From the NCBI GenBank assembly GCA_949358305.1, contig OX442323.1:2046001-2110000 (forward strand): DNA of 64,000 nt, given 5' to 3'. A program made the position numbers and the translations under genes. The notes under the pieces were generated by a model. The model worked only from the letters and a program-made list of their open reading frames with translations, did no database searches and was not told the origin of the DNA. The DNA is from Strigamia acuminata. Lineage: Eukaryota > Arthropoda > Chilopoda > Geophilomorpha > Linotaeniidae. Below are positions 53,401-63,000 of the stretch, one piece after another (the stretch's first letter is position 1; each line of letters opens with the position of its first letter).

Positions 53401-56400
53401 CGTGGAGGATCAGAACGACAACGACCCGCGGTTCCTTCAAAACCGATACGAAACGCGAATTCCTGAAGACGCAGCCATCAACACGACGGTGCTGGTCGTC
53501 AAGGCGACAGACTCCGACGAGGGTGTCAATGCGAAGATCACTTATTCCCTTAGTAATGAAACTCAGTGGTTGTTCAAGATTGACAGTGAAACGGGTGTCA
53601 TCACTACGTCAGGGTACGCGAATCAAAACAAAAACAAAGTTTTTTAAATTTTACATTTTGACATTTTTTTGAATATTTTTTATCTTTCTTTGTTTAGGGT
53701 TTTTGATCGTGAGAAAAAGGCATCGTACAGTTTCGAAGTCCGCGCGACGGACGGCGGCAAATACGACGCGCGCTCGGAGAAAACGTTGGTGGTCGTGACG
53801 ATCACGGACGTGAACGACAACAAGCCACTCTTCCAAAAATACCCGATGAACGTCGAAGTTCCGTCCAACATGCCGCCGGGTTCCCTCGTGCTGACGGTCG
53901 TGGCCAACGACAAAGACGTGGGCAAAAACTCGGAAATCATCTACAGCTTCGTCGGCGACCACCGCAACAAATTCCGCATCGACCCCGACACGGGCCAGGT
54001 GGTCGTCGTCGGCAGCTTGGCCGCCGACTCCGGCAAATTCTACCACATCGAAGTGCTCGCGCAGGACAAAGGCAATCCGCCCCTCAGCTCCACCGGCGTC
54101 ATCGAAATTCGCGTCGGAGACAACACGGGCGCCTCGGTGCTCAAGTTCCAAAACTCTACCTACCGCGTGCGGCTGCTGGAGAACGCCCCGCTCGGCCAAG
54201 AAGTCGTCCGAGTCGTCGCCGTGCGCAACGACGGCAAACAGTCGGGAATCATGTACAGTTTCGGCAACGGAAACGAGGACGACACGTTCGACATCGACCC
54301 CACGACGGGTAATAAATGAATGAATTAATAATAAATAGAGAAAATTAATTCCTTTAAAAATTTTCTAGGGGTGATTTCCGTTAAGGATTCGCGGCGACTG
54401 GACTACGAGATGACGCAGCGGTTGAAGTTGATTGTGGTGGCGCACGCGGATACGTTGCTACCGATGTACGGGTACGCGACGGTGCGCATCGACCTGATCG
54501 ACCAGAACGACAACCCGCCGCGGTTCACGCAGGACCGCTACGTGTCGTCCGTGTGGGAAGGGCAGAACAAGGGCACTTTCGTGATGCAGGTGTCGGCGTC
54601 GGACGAGGATTCCGGCTCGTACGGGAGCATCGTCTACCACATCGTGGACGGCAACCACGACAATGCGTTCGTGATCGAACCGCCGTTCAGCGGCATCGTC
54701 AAGACCAACATCGTGCTGGACCGCGAGATCAGGGACGTGTACCGCATCACCATCATCGCGACGGACGAGGGGGGTCCGCATCTGACTGGCACGTGCACGC
54801 TGCGCATCAACATCATCGACGTGAACGACAACCAGCCGACGTTCCCGCCGCACAACGAGGTGAACGTCACTGAGGGCGCCGACGTGGGCTCGCTCGTCAC
54901 CACCATCACCGCCAACGATGTGGACACTAATCCGGCGTTGACCTACAGTTTCGCCGAGGACGGCAACCCGGATCAGATGTTCAGCATCGACAGGTACAGC
55001 GGCAAGATCACGCTGTCGCAACTGCTCGACCACGAGGGCAAGAACCAGTACAGGCTCACCGTCGAGGCGTCCGACACGACGCACGTGGCGCGCACCACGC
55101 TCGTCGTCAACGTGGTCGACGAGAACGACAACCCGCCCGTCTTTAGCCAGCAGTCTTACCAAGTCACCTTGTCCGAGATGACCGAGCCCGGATATGCGGT
55201 CATCACCGTCAACGCCACCGACAACGACACGGGCGAGAACGCCAGGATCACGTACAGCATGGGCGTCGCGCCCGTCGATGGTTTCTACATCAACGAAAAG
55301 ACCGGTGAATTTAAAATTCTAAAATTCTAAAATTCTAAAATAAAATAAATTTTATTTATTTAATTTAATTTTATTTATTAGGTCAAATTTACACGAATAA
55401 AACGATCAGTTTCGACCCGACGCAACCGACCATCCAACTGGTCATCACGGCCAGGGATCACGGCAGGCCGTCTCTGGCCGCCGTCGTCGCCGTTCGCATC
55501 CAAGTGACCGACCTGAACAACGTGGAACCCAAATTCCTGCAACAAATCTACACGTAAGCTCGATTTAGTGGATTGTTTATAATTGGATTAATTGAATGGA
55601 TTGATTGATTGAATGGTTTAGAACTCGAATCGTGGAGAACACTCCTCGAGGCACGACTGTGGTGCGCGTGAAAGCGGCCGATTTCGAGCAGGGCCAGCAG
55701 AGCCACCGACTGGTTTACTACGTGATCGCGTCCGGGAACGAGGACAGGAGGTTCGAAATCAACAGCAACACGGGCGACATCATTTTAGTGAACCAACTGG
55801 ACCGCGAAGTGAGGGCTTTGTACGCGCTGCGGGTGACGGCGCGCGATCGCAACTACCCGAGCCACAACGCCACGGCCGAGGTGCTCATCTACGTGGAGGA
55901 CATCAACGACAACTCGCCCGTGTTCAACCAATCCGACTACGTGATCAATGTGAGCGAGAAGGCGCGCGTCGGTCAGCAGCTCGTCAAGGTGTACGCGCTC
56001 GACCCGGACGACGGCGACAACGCCAAAGTGAAATACGACATCACGTCCGGCAACATCCAGGGCATGTTCGAGCTGAAGCGCGACTCGGGCGTCGTGGTGG
56101 TGCGCAAACCTCTGGACTACGAGAAGGTGCGCGAGTACAAGCTGGTCGTGCGCGCCGTCGACAACCACCCGGACAAGCCGCTCACGGGCATCGCCACCGT
56201 GCACGTGAACGTGGAGGACGAGAACGACAACGCGCCCGAATTCCCCGTCTTCCAGTACCTCGAGTTCGTCGAGGAGAACGTGCCGATCGGCTCGCCCGTG
56301 TTCACGGCGCGCGCCTACGACTCGGACAAAGGCATGTACGGCAAACTCAACTACTCCATCACGGACGGCGACGCCAGGCACAAGTTCCTCGTGGAGCCGC

Positions 56401-58121
56401 ACACGGGCCTCGTCACCACCAACTACGTGTTCGACTTCGAGACGCGCAACCGCCACCACTTCGTCATCAAGGCGCGCGACGCGGGCGGAAAGTTCGCCAC
56501 GGCGCGCGTGCAAGTGGACGTGGAGAGCAAGGACGAATTTGCGCCCGAGTTCACGCTCGGCTCGTACCAGTACACCGTGCCGAGCAGCGCGCTCGCCAAC
56601 TACATGGTCGGGCGCGTGCAGGCCACCGACAAGGACAAGGGCCCCGACGGGCGCGTCGTGTACACGCTGAGGGAACCGCACCCCAACTTCCGCGTCAACC
56701 GCACCACGGGCCTCATCACCGTCAAGGGCCCGCTCAAGAAGCCGCAGCTGCAGATGCAGCTGCGCGAGGGCCCCAACGTGCTGCTCGTGACGGCCAGCTC
56801 GGGCCGGCCCAACTCGCTGACGAGCACGGCCGAGGTGCTCATCGTGGTCGACTACTACAAGAACGGCACCGAGCTGGGCGCGGCCAACGAGGAGGCGAGC
56901 TCCGGCCTCGCCGGCTGGGCGCTCGGGCTCGTCGTCGCGCTCACCATCCTCGCCGCCAGCCTCTTCACCGTGATCGTGTTCTTGCGGCTGCGCAGTCGTC
57001 GTTGCGGCAAACCGGCGTTGGCGCACGAATTCGAGAGCTCGTTCGACACGATCGACATTCGGCCGCCGCCCACCACGAGCAACGTGTCGTCCCGGTTCCC
57101 GCCGCACTACAACGACCTGCACCACTACGACACGGCCGACGCCAACTGCTGCGGCAACATGACGTCCGGCATCTCGGACCAGTCGCACTCGGCGTCCAGC
57201 GGGCGCGGCTCGGCCGAGGAGGGCGACGACGGCGACGGCGACGACGAGGAGATCCGCATGATCAACGAGCAGCCGCTCGTCCAGCAGCAGCAGAAGCTGC
57301 GCGAGCGACTCGGCATGCCCGACTCGGGCATCCAGCACGACGACGACGCCGACGACGACGGACACTCGTCCGACATGTCCGTGCGCAACACCCACGAGTA
57401 CCTGGCCCGACTGGGCATCGACGCGACGCGCAAGGCGCCGCTGCCGCTGCAGAGCGTCGAGAGCATGCACATGTTCGACGACGAGGGCGGCGGAGAGGGC
57501 GACATCACCAACCTAATCTACGCCAAACTCAACGACGCGGACGCGGACGGCGCCGGCGTGAACGCAAAGTTCGCCAACGAGTCGATGACGGGCTCGCTCA
57601 GCTCGATCGTGCACAGCGAGGAGGAGCTGGCCGGCAGCTACAATTGGGACTACCTGCTCGACTGGGGGCCGCGATACCAGCCGCTCGCGCACGTGTTCGC
57701 CGAGATCGCGCGGCTCAAGGACGACTCGGTGCCGCCGGCGCACCACCACCACCACCACCGCCACCACCGCAAGAACGCGCTCAAGAGCGTGCCGCCGCCG
57801 CTGTTGACGGCCGTCGCGCCGCGCTCCATCGCGCCGGTCGCGCTCAACAGGACTAGTCAGATGGCGTCGCTGTGCTCGCTGCCCCGCTCGCCCATCAGCC
57901 ACGACAGCAGTTTGACGTCGCTGGCGCTCTCGCCGAGCTTCTCGCCCTCGTTGTCGCCGCTCGCCACGAGGTCACCGTCTATCTCGCCGCTCGTGACGCC
58001 CGGCATGGGAGGAAACTCGACGTCGTCGTCGGACAATTCGACGCCGCGACACTCGCAGTCGCAGCGCTCGTCGCTGCTCACGACCGGCTCGTCCGGCTCC
58101 GAGACCGAACTGCAGATCTGA
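44226..58121 (+). CDS. ds: Dachsous-like giant protocadherin, 3' fourteen exons (gene continues upstream)
   Basis: The product is an atypical cadherin. In this family Dachsous sits at the plasma membrane, binds the cadherin Fat on neighbouring cells, and guides planar cell polarity and Hippo growth control. Fourteen exons joined by GT-AG introns keep one frame for 8094 bases (about 2697 residues plus stop TGA). They encode 22 cadherin repeats, recognised by LDRE/LDYE, DxDxGxNG and DxNDNxPxF motifs, then a transmembrane helix (about residues 2292-2320) and a cytoplasmic tail of about 377 residues. The tail motif NWDYLLDWGPRYQPL near residue 2539, followed by AEIARLKDD, is typical of Dachsous and resembles the catenin-binding part of classical cadherins. 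Drosophila and vertebrate Dachsous have 27 repeats, so about five repeats and the signal peptide should lie upstream. Fat itself is less likely because EGF and laminin-G domains are absent. Confidence 0.93.
44401..44746 (+). other. dachsous intron A-B, no feature seen
   Basis: A 346-base T-rich intron with gt and cag ends. The short open frame across it is not cadherin-like. Confidence 0.8.
44747..44977 (+). CDS. ds: dachsous exon B: end of EC6, first part of EC7
   Basis: The acceptor is TTGCAG and the donor gtaagt, both phase 1. It encodes the linker DINDNLPIF, then the next repeat with DADSGTFG, ending at the SKTG turn. The frame joins exons A and C without a stop. Confidence 0.9.
45170..45406 (+). 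CDS. ds: dachsous exon C: end of EC7, first part of EC8
   Basis: The acceptor is TTGTAG and the donor gtacca, phase 1 at both ends. The linker reads DSQQRPPTF where most repeats have DxNDNxPxF, so the calcium-binding Asn/Asp pair is missing here. The next repeat begins RYNLSIRED. Confidence 0.88.
45407..45725 (+). other. dachsous intron C-D, no feature seen
   Basis: A 319-base intron, gt to ttag, without repeats or coding similarity that I recognise. Confidence 0.8.
45726..45901 (+). CDS. ds: dachsous exon D: core of EC8
   Basis: The acceptor is TGTTTAG and the donor gttggg after CAG, phase 0. It encodes DAGNLHYSIYSGD to GHTQ, with FSIDAQTG in the middle. Across the C/D junction the calcium motif reads DRGDAGN rather than DxDxGxNG. 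Exon E supplies the following linker in frame. Confidence 0.85.
46190..46380 (+). repeat. 31-bp tandem array in dachsous intron D-E
   Basis: Units of about 31 bases carry GAATGAAAATGAGCTAAAAA followed by a tagtcaaaat tail. Two or three copies are nearly identical, then it degrades. Confidence 0.85.
47015..47070. promoter_or_regulatory. Palindromic E-box pair, CRE and duplicated AATGGCG motif
   Basis: GTCACGTG and CACGTGAC face each other across two bases (47015-47032). The second overlaps an exact CRE, TGACGTCA (47029-47036). CAGTAATGGCGTC then occurs twice, at 47041-47053 and 47058-47070. It could be an intronic enhancer or an internal promoter; activity is inferred only. Confidence 0.5.
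48722..48962 (+). repeat. 22-bp near-perfect tandem array before dachsous exon E
   Basis: Ten full head-to-tail units of GGTCTAAAAATTGGTTTATT plus TT, with a single substitution in unit six, then a diverged eleventh unit. The array ends about 130 bases before the exon E acceptor. Confidence 0.95.
49091..49919 (+). CDS. ds: dachsous exon E: end of EC8, EC9, EC10, start of EC11
   Basis: The acceptor is TTGCAG and the donor gtacga, phase 1. About 276 residues carry three canonical linkers (DVNDNAPEF, DVNDNAPVF, DVNDNDPQF) and end at the HMTG turn. GC content jumps sharply here compared with exons A-D. Confidence 0.95.
49920..50809 (+). other. dachsous intron E-F (890 bp) with a short 23-bp array
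   Basis: An AT-rich intron. Apart from the array near 50.2 kb and a pyrimidine tract before the acceptor, I see nothing in it. Confidence 0.8.
50190..50290 (+). repeat. 23-bp imperfect tandem array in dachsous intron E-F
   Basis: About four units contain ATACGAGTAAAAATTACG followed by T-runs. Confidence 0.75.
50810..51088 (+). CDS. ds: dachsous exon F: end of EC11, start of EC12
   Basis: A long pyrimidine tract precedes TTCCAG and the donor is gtaaga, phase 1. It encodes GEIVTTSKLDRE, the linker DVNDNPPIF and the next repeat up to DPDEGANG and KYFLDK. Confidence 0.93.
51089..51460 (+). other. dachsous intron F-G, no feature seen
   Basis: A 372-base AT-rich intron with loose repeats of gagatttt-like words. 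Confidence 0.75.
51461..52453 (+). CDS. ds: dachsous exon G: end of EC12, EC13, EC14, start of EC15
   Basis: The acceptor is TGTTCAG and the donor gtaaga, phase 1. It encodes about 331 residues with linkers DSNDNRPIF, DVNDNAPVF and DVNDNAPYF, ending at the PQTG turn. EC13 has a shortened calcium loop, DTDDGRITY, lacking the usual xNG. Confidence 0.95.
52522..52761 (+). CDS. ds: dachsous exon H: end of EC15, start of EC16
   Basis: The acceptor is TTTTAG and the donor gtaatt, phase 1, after a 68 bp intron. The linker is DLDDNPPRF and the exon stops at the DPDSG motif of the next repeat. Confidence 0.93.
52831..53175 (+). CDS. ds: dachsous exon I: end of EC16, start of EC17
   Basis: The acceptor is TTGAAG after a T-rich 69 bp intron and the donor gtgaat, phase 1. 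It encodes LDRED, the linker DINDNFPEF and DRDAGLNG. The acceptor is weaker than the others, but it keeps the cadherin frame exactly. Confidence 0.9.
53244..53613 (+). CDS. ds: dachsous exon J: end of EC17, start of EC18
   Basis: The acceptor is TTGTAG and the donor gtacgc, phase 2. It encodes KFSIDPQTG, LDREV, the linker DQNDNDPRF and DSDEGVNA, ending just after the SETG turn. Confidence 0.92.
53698..54308 (+). CDS. ds: dachsous exon K: end of EC18, EC19, start of EC20
   Basis: The acceptor is GTTTAG and the donor gtaata, phase 1. It encodes FDREKKASYSF, the canonical linker DVNDNKPLF, then EC19, whose C-terminal linker reads DNTGASVLKF and so lacks the NDN calcium ligands. It ends at the PTTG turn. 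Confidence 0.93.
54369..55304 (+). CDS. ds: dachsous exon L: end of EC20, EC21, EC22, start of EC23
   Basis: The acceptor is TCTAG after a 60 bp intron and the donor gtgaat, phase 1. It encodes about 312 residues with linkers DQNDNPPRF, DVNDNQPTF and DENDNPPVF, ending at the EKTG turn. Confidence 0.95.
55382..55553 (+). CDS. ds: dachsous exon M: end of EC23
   Basis: A short exon between two tiny AT-rich introns; the acceptor is ATTAG and the donor gtaagc, phase 2. The linker reads DLNNVEPKF, a degenerate form of DxNDNxPxF. Confidence 0.92.
55622..58121 (+). CDS. ds: dachsous exon N: EC24-EC27, transmembrane helix, cytoplasmic tail, stop
   Basis: The acceptor is GGTTTAG, entering in phase 2, and stop TGA is at 58119-58121. 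It encodes linkers DINDNSPVF, DENDNAPEF and the degenerate SKDEFAPEF, then the last repeat. The membrane segment near 56904-56985 is followed by a basic RLRSRR stop-transfer. The tail contains FDTIDIRPPP, an acidic run after SGRGSAEE, EEIRMINEQP, NTHEYLARLGI, NWDYLLDWGPRYQPL, a histidine run near 57740-57772 and a serine-rich end. GC content is very high. Confidence 0.96.
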
Positions 58122-58335
58122 ATCAATTTCGTCCCTTTTTACAACGCTGTGATCGTTACATTGCGAGCAATATCTTATTTGGTCAATGCAAAGTGTCGTC
58201 TGCTTGGCATTTCGAGGCGAACGAAGGTTTAATTTATTAATAATTCCGATGTCAACTCGCACTCGTGCGGTCGGTAGATAGTCGAGCTTAGATCTAGGTC
58301 TTTATTTTCTTTCTTCTTTTTCATTCCTATTCGAG

Positions 58336-58433
58336 TGAAGTGAAATGAAGTGAAATGAAATGAAATGAAATGAAATGAAATGAATTGTAATGAAATGAAG
58401 TGAAATGAAGTGAAATGAAATGAAATGAAATGA
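58336..58433 (+). repeat. (GAAAT/GAAGT)n pentanucleotide microsatellite in the dachsous 3'UTR
   Basis: About 19 pentamers alternate GAAAT and GAAGT with one interruption (GAATTGTAAT). The array is likely length-polymorphic. Confidence 0.9.
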
Positions 58434-59206
58434 CGGAATGATTCCTATTTGGGTGCCAATTTATCGTTTGTTTTTGTGTTTTTCTTTATGTTTCACTGCC
58501 AGATGCGAAATTGAGGAAAATCAACGTCACAAAATTTTAATTAACGAAATATATATAAAGATAAATATATATATATAGTATTAGGGGTGTTTAGAATCTG
58601 TTGTTTCAGCATTGGATTTTTGGAAATGTGGATTGAAAACAGATTGTGGACGCCTCTATTTGTTTGTATAGAAAGAAATCTTAACTCTTTCGTAATAATT
58701 ACTCGAAATTATTAGAGATGATGACAATTTTTCTACTGAAACGAAATTATTAAGCGAAGTAAATGTCAGTTGCCATAAGATTTGTGAACTTAGTGATTGT
58801 AATTGCAGTGCTACTGCTATATGATAGTTCTGGTTGTACCTTTTTTGTTTGTTTGTTTTTTTACTTATTTATCCAGGGTACTTTTTACTGTAATATACAT
58901 TTTTTTTTACATTTGTTGTACATTGAACTTTTTTTTGTAAATATTTTTATTTTTTTTTAATTTTTAGTTGTGCTTTTGAAACTTTTGTTGTATACAGTGT
59001 TTTTGTATGATTTTTTGTCCGAGTTTTTTGTGTGTTTTTGTATGATATTTACAACTCCTTGCCAGTATTCAACGAGAATTGAAAACGAGTTTTTTTTATG
59101 TATATAATGTAAGATCTTGTGGTAGTAAATTTGAACTTTTACATTTTTACAGAAAAAACCATGAGTTTCGATTTTTTTATTTCTGTAAACATTGAACATT
59201 AAAAAT

Positions 59207-59212
59207 AATAAA
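59207..59212 (+). terminator. AATAAA polyadenylation signal for dachsous
   Basis: This is the first exact AATAAA after the dachsous stop, 1.09 kb downstream and followed by a T/GT-rich stretch. A second copy lies at 59273-59278. Confidence 0.55.
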
Positions 59213-59645
59213 ATATTTTCAACAGTTTGTTCACATATTTTATACGTGTTCTTTTCAAGCGATGATCTGGAAAATAAATTTCAAAAATAGCCATTTTTTT
59301 AAATTTCTTATTTAGATGATAATGTTTTTTATTTTTATTTTGAGAAAACTAATTAATGGCGACTTCTCTGTATTCCTTACTGCAAACGGATCAAAATAAT
59401 ATATAAGAAGCTGATTTAGAAATAATTATCCTTAGGATATCGAGTTGGAAATCGCAGGTAGATTTGCAGCATATTTTCAAAAATGTGTACAATTGCAAAG
59501 TACCAAAATGAAATGACGATGGGTACCGTAGTAAAAATTGCGAAGAAGGGTCCCGAAATGTTTAATCGTTGTTCAAATTTTAGAAATGAGCAGTCCTACT
59601 GGTTCTACAATTTTCTTTCGAGTATTTTCAATTTATTTCTGACTA

Positions 59646-59651
59646 TTTATT
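59646..59651 (-). terminator. AATAAA polyadenylation signal for the SLC26A11-like gene
   Basis: This is the first exact AATAAA on the minus strand after the stop, about 160 bases downstream. Another lies at 59632-59637. Confidence 0.55.
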
Positions 59652-59813
59652 AACTAAATTTCCCTTAAAATCAGTGCTCAACACCCCTAGAAAAATTATA
59701 CATATATTTTTTAAGTACATTATTTTATACACAACATATTCAATAGTCATTCATAACAAATCTTCAGTTTGAAAAAAAAGTTCTTGATTATAATAATTTC
59801 GATGTAAAATGAA

Positions 59814-60001
59814 TCATAATTTGGATTCGCTTAAATCGGGCAAATATACAACAGCATCGCCTTTTCCATCCGCTTTGATTTGTTTGCTCAGATGCACATC
59901 ATCTTTAACAATATTCAGATTGCCGTTTATGTATGAAGTTTGGGTGTCGCCACTAGAAATGGCGCACAATTCTACGCTTTCACTTCCCATCAAAACACCA
60001 T
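59814..60001 (-). CDS. SLC26A11-like exon 16: possible C-terminal extension
   Basis: The acceptor is strong (TTTTCTGCAG) and is followed by a stop-free frame of 62 codons counting stop TGA at 59814-59816, in the phase required by exon 15. The peptide (NGVLMGSESVELCAIS onward, ending SESKL) is hydrophilic and I do not recognise it. It could be an alternative terminal exon. Confidence 0.65.
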
Positions 60002-63000
60002 CTGCAGAAAACGAAAAATTAAATCAAATCAAATACATCAAATATGATTTTTACTCGTTATTGCCGCTTCCAATTCACTCATGCTGTCGTAATAAATAAA
60101 TCCTTTCGGTTCTAGAACCTTAATTTTCTTCACTACTTTAGCCATTAAATTGATGAAGATTAACGTTTGATTCCGCTGCTTGAATTCGTCGATTAACTCG
60201 TTGACACACTGGGTCACCGTATAGTCCATGCCGTATAAATTAACACCGTCGAGAACAGCAGGAATTCTTTCATTTTCTGTTTAAAAAATAAATATTTTAG
60301 TTTCAATAAATTATTTCAATGACGTAAAGTTTACTAACTTATGGTTGCTTTCATTATCCTCGCTCGAAGATATTCCACAGATGGAAAATTTAGCATCCGA
60401 TCTGGACGGATTAGGATGTGCTCTTTCCCATTAATGATCTAAAGTAAATTTTTTAATAATTTTATTTGCGCAATCAATTGCTTTCTTGTGTATTATTGAC
60501 ATTTGAAACATCGCTTGAAGCATGAAGCAGCCTTTAGAGCGCTTTCGAAACTCACAATTAATTCAGATGTAATTTTGGGTCTGGCGGTGTTGTACAACAG
60601 AACTGCGATGGAAGCACAAATGCCAGCAAGGATGCCGTACTACGGATTTAAATTAAAATGTTTTTATTTTTAAGATAATTAAATTTAAAAAACAAAAACT
60701 AACCTCAACGCTTAAGAAAATACAACATACGAATGTCAACACCATTATAAGTAAATCCGATTCTAAATTATAATTATTTGTTTAAATAAATAAAATATTA
60801 ATGAAAAGTTGTGCAATTTTACTTTTAGTTTTCCACAAATAAGGCAATAACTTATATTCTATCATCACAATCACAGCGGTGATGATAACAGCCGACAACG
60901 AGGCTTTTGGAATGTAGAAGAAAGTGGGCTCCAAAAAGGCAATTGCAAGCAGCACAAGTATACCTAAATAATTTAAACGCGATGAATTTTGTACAAAGCC
61001 TCGTCCAAAAACTAAACTCACCGGTTAAAACTCCTCCAAGAGGCGTCTTTACACCGCAACTTGCATTTAGGGCTGTTCTGCAAAATGTTATTTATTTGCA
61101 CGCTTGTTAGCTACATGGAATTTGCTAGTTAATTACCTGGAAAAACTTCCAGAAACTGGAAAAGACAAAACGAAGGAACCAGCTATGCTCGCAATTCCTG
61201 AAAATTTAAACATTTTATTCACAAAGCTGAAAATCAGAAAATCCAGTTTTACCTAATGAAATCAATTCCTGAGTGGAGTCCAATGATTTACCTCGAGCTG
61301 TAATTAAAATTAAATTAAAATGATCCCGTTATGCAAGTTTCACACGACTGTCTTACCAAACACTTTAGCGATTGCAATGTGCTCAAGGATGGCAAGAAGT
61401 GGTACAATGACAAGACCAGACCCAAAATCCTGAAATTAAAGCAAAAATAACAAGTGTTTCATTCAAGATGATTACAAAAGACAAATCAGGTTTTATAACA
61501 AAAATATAGCAAAATAAATCCAAACTATTACTTTAAAACTTTCGAATTCGTTGCGGGTCCTGTTATTTGCATTATCAGTTAGCCGAAAATTAGGTGGCTG
61601 GAAAGGCGGTAATCCTCCATCGATGTGACCAGTCAATGTAAACACATTGGAGCCTTTATTTATCAAGACAAATGTCATAACCGACGCTAAAATGACGATT
61701 ATGGCATTCCTACCTAAAAAATGGGAACAAAAGAAGAGATTCTATCGTGAGAGAAATTTTGGTACACCAATTTGTGTTATCACACATGGACATTTCATTT
61801 AAAAATTAAAAATAAAATACAATAAATTGCAAATTTCATGCCCATTTGGTGCTAGTTCCCAGACCCCAAATCAACATGTAACTAACTTTGTACATAAAAA
61901 TTGAATGAAGTAATTTCTAATCGCCATTTATTTGAAAAATCGAGCAGGAAATTCAAAAACTACACTACAAACAGGCCTCAAAACAAACACATTCATAGTT
62001 AGGTTGTGCAAGTTTTTGCCTTGTCTAAAACGCATGCTCTTGACAGTGTGCGTACTTACCGTACTGTTTTTAATTGACAGTATTTTAGAGAACCATTATC
62101 TCTGGTTCAAATCCTCTTGCGCAACAAGCACTTAGAAAAAGTGACAATTTATTTATGAGACAATTGCAAGTAATCAATGAAGAAGGAAAAAAAAGTAAGA
62201 TATTAATTGTGAAGATAATTAAAGAGGAAAACAAAGCATTCAATAAAATTATGGCTGTCTTAACATGTCATTTTACAATGCTTTGGTCATGGTCTTTTGA
62301 TTAAAGGACCATGCTTTGGTGAACATTTCAAGAAAAGCAAAAGCAAATTACAAGAAAAAAGGGAATTAAAAGAAAATTACACAAATGTCGTAACTATTGA
62401 TGACCGTGAGTGAATAAAAATTAAAAGTCATTTAGCCTTACCAGCACTTATTAACCAAACTGATTTCCGTAATACTCTCTTCCATACAGGAATATCTAGA
62501 TTTTCGGTTTTCCATGGAATCGAGCCCAAAATCTGAAATTGTCGAAATTTGAAAATAAAATGGTTTTATTTTAAATTATTTTAAACTTACCCTTAAAATA
62601 ATCAGCAACACTACACACACCAGTCCCAAACCTAAATCATAGTAACTAATTTTAAAATAATTAATTACTTTCACCTATCAAGGTTTCTAGAAGCCCTCAC
62701 TTGATCAAATTTTTCTTTTCTTTTATGGCAGTTACTGCGCCCAAAAAACTTTCGTCTTCCATTTTGATTCCTAAAAGACCCTTCATAGTTAAAAAAAAAT
62801 TATTCGATGTAATAATTTGTTCTCAAAACCTATTTTTATTGATAATTATAAATTATCTCACTTTGAGTTGTGTAGTGGAAATAATAATAGCTGCTGCTGA
62901 TGAAAATCCACTAATGACGGGTGCAGAAATAAAATCAATTAAAAATCCTAAAAAAAAATAATAAAATTAATAAATTCTTTAGTATTACTAGAAACTGTTT

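Larger units (their letters stand above)
58122..59230 (+). other. ds: dachsous 3'UTR (predicted)
   Basis: AT-rich DNA follows the stop codon. The first canonical AATAAA is at 59207-59212 and a second is at 59273-59278. It includes a GAAAT microsatellite and two Pumilio-type elements. Transcript data are needed for the true end. Confidence 0.6.

Noticed and set aside
55785-57470. 561-codon open frame on the minus strand opposite dachsous exon N
   Set aside because: It is the antisense shadow of GC-rich cadherin coding sequence; the product is Val/Arg/His-rich low complexity with no family resemblance.
57002-57856. 284-codon plus-strand frame overlapping the dachsous tail
   Set aside because: Another frame of the same GC-rich exon; Arg/Ala/Gly-rich composition is typical of shifted GC-rich codons.
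62104-62114. tRNA B-box word GGTTCAAATCC
   Set aside because: No A-box or foldable tRNA arms upstream; it lies in an SLC26 intron.
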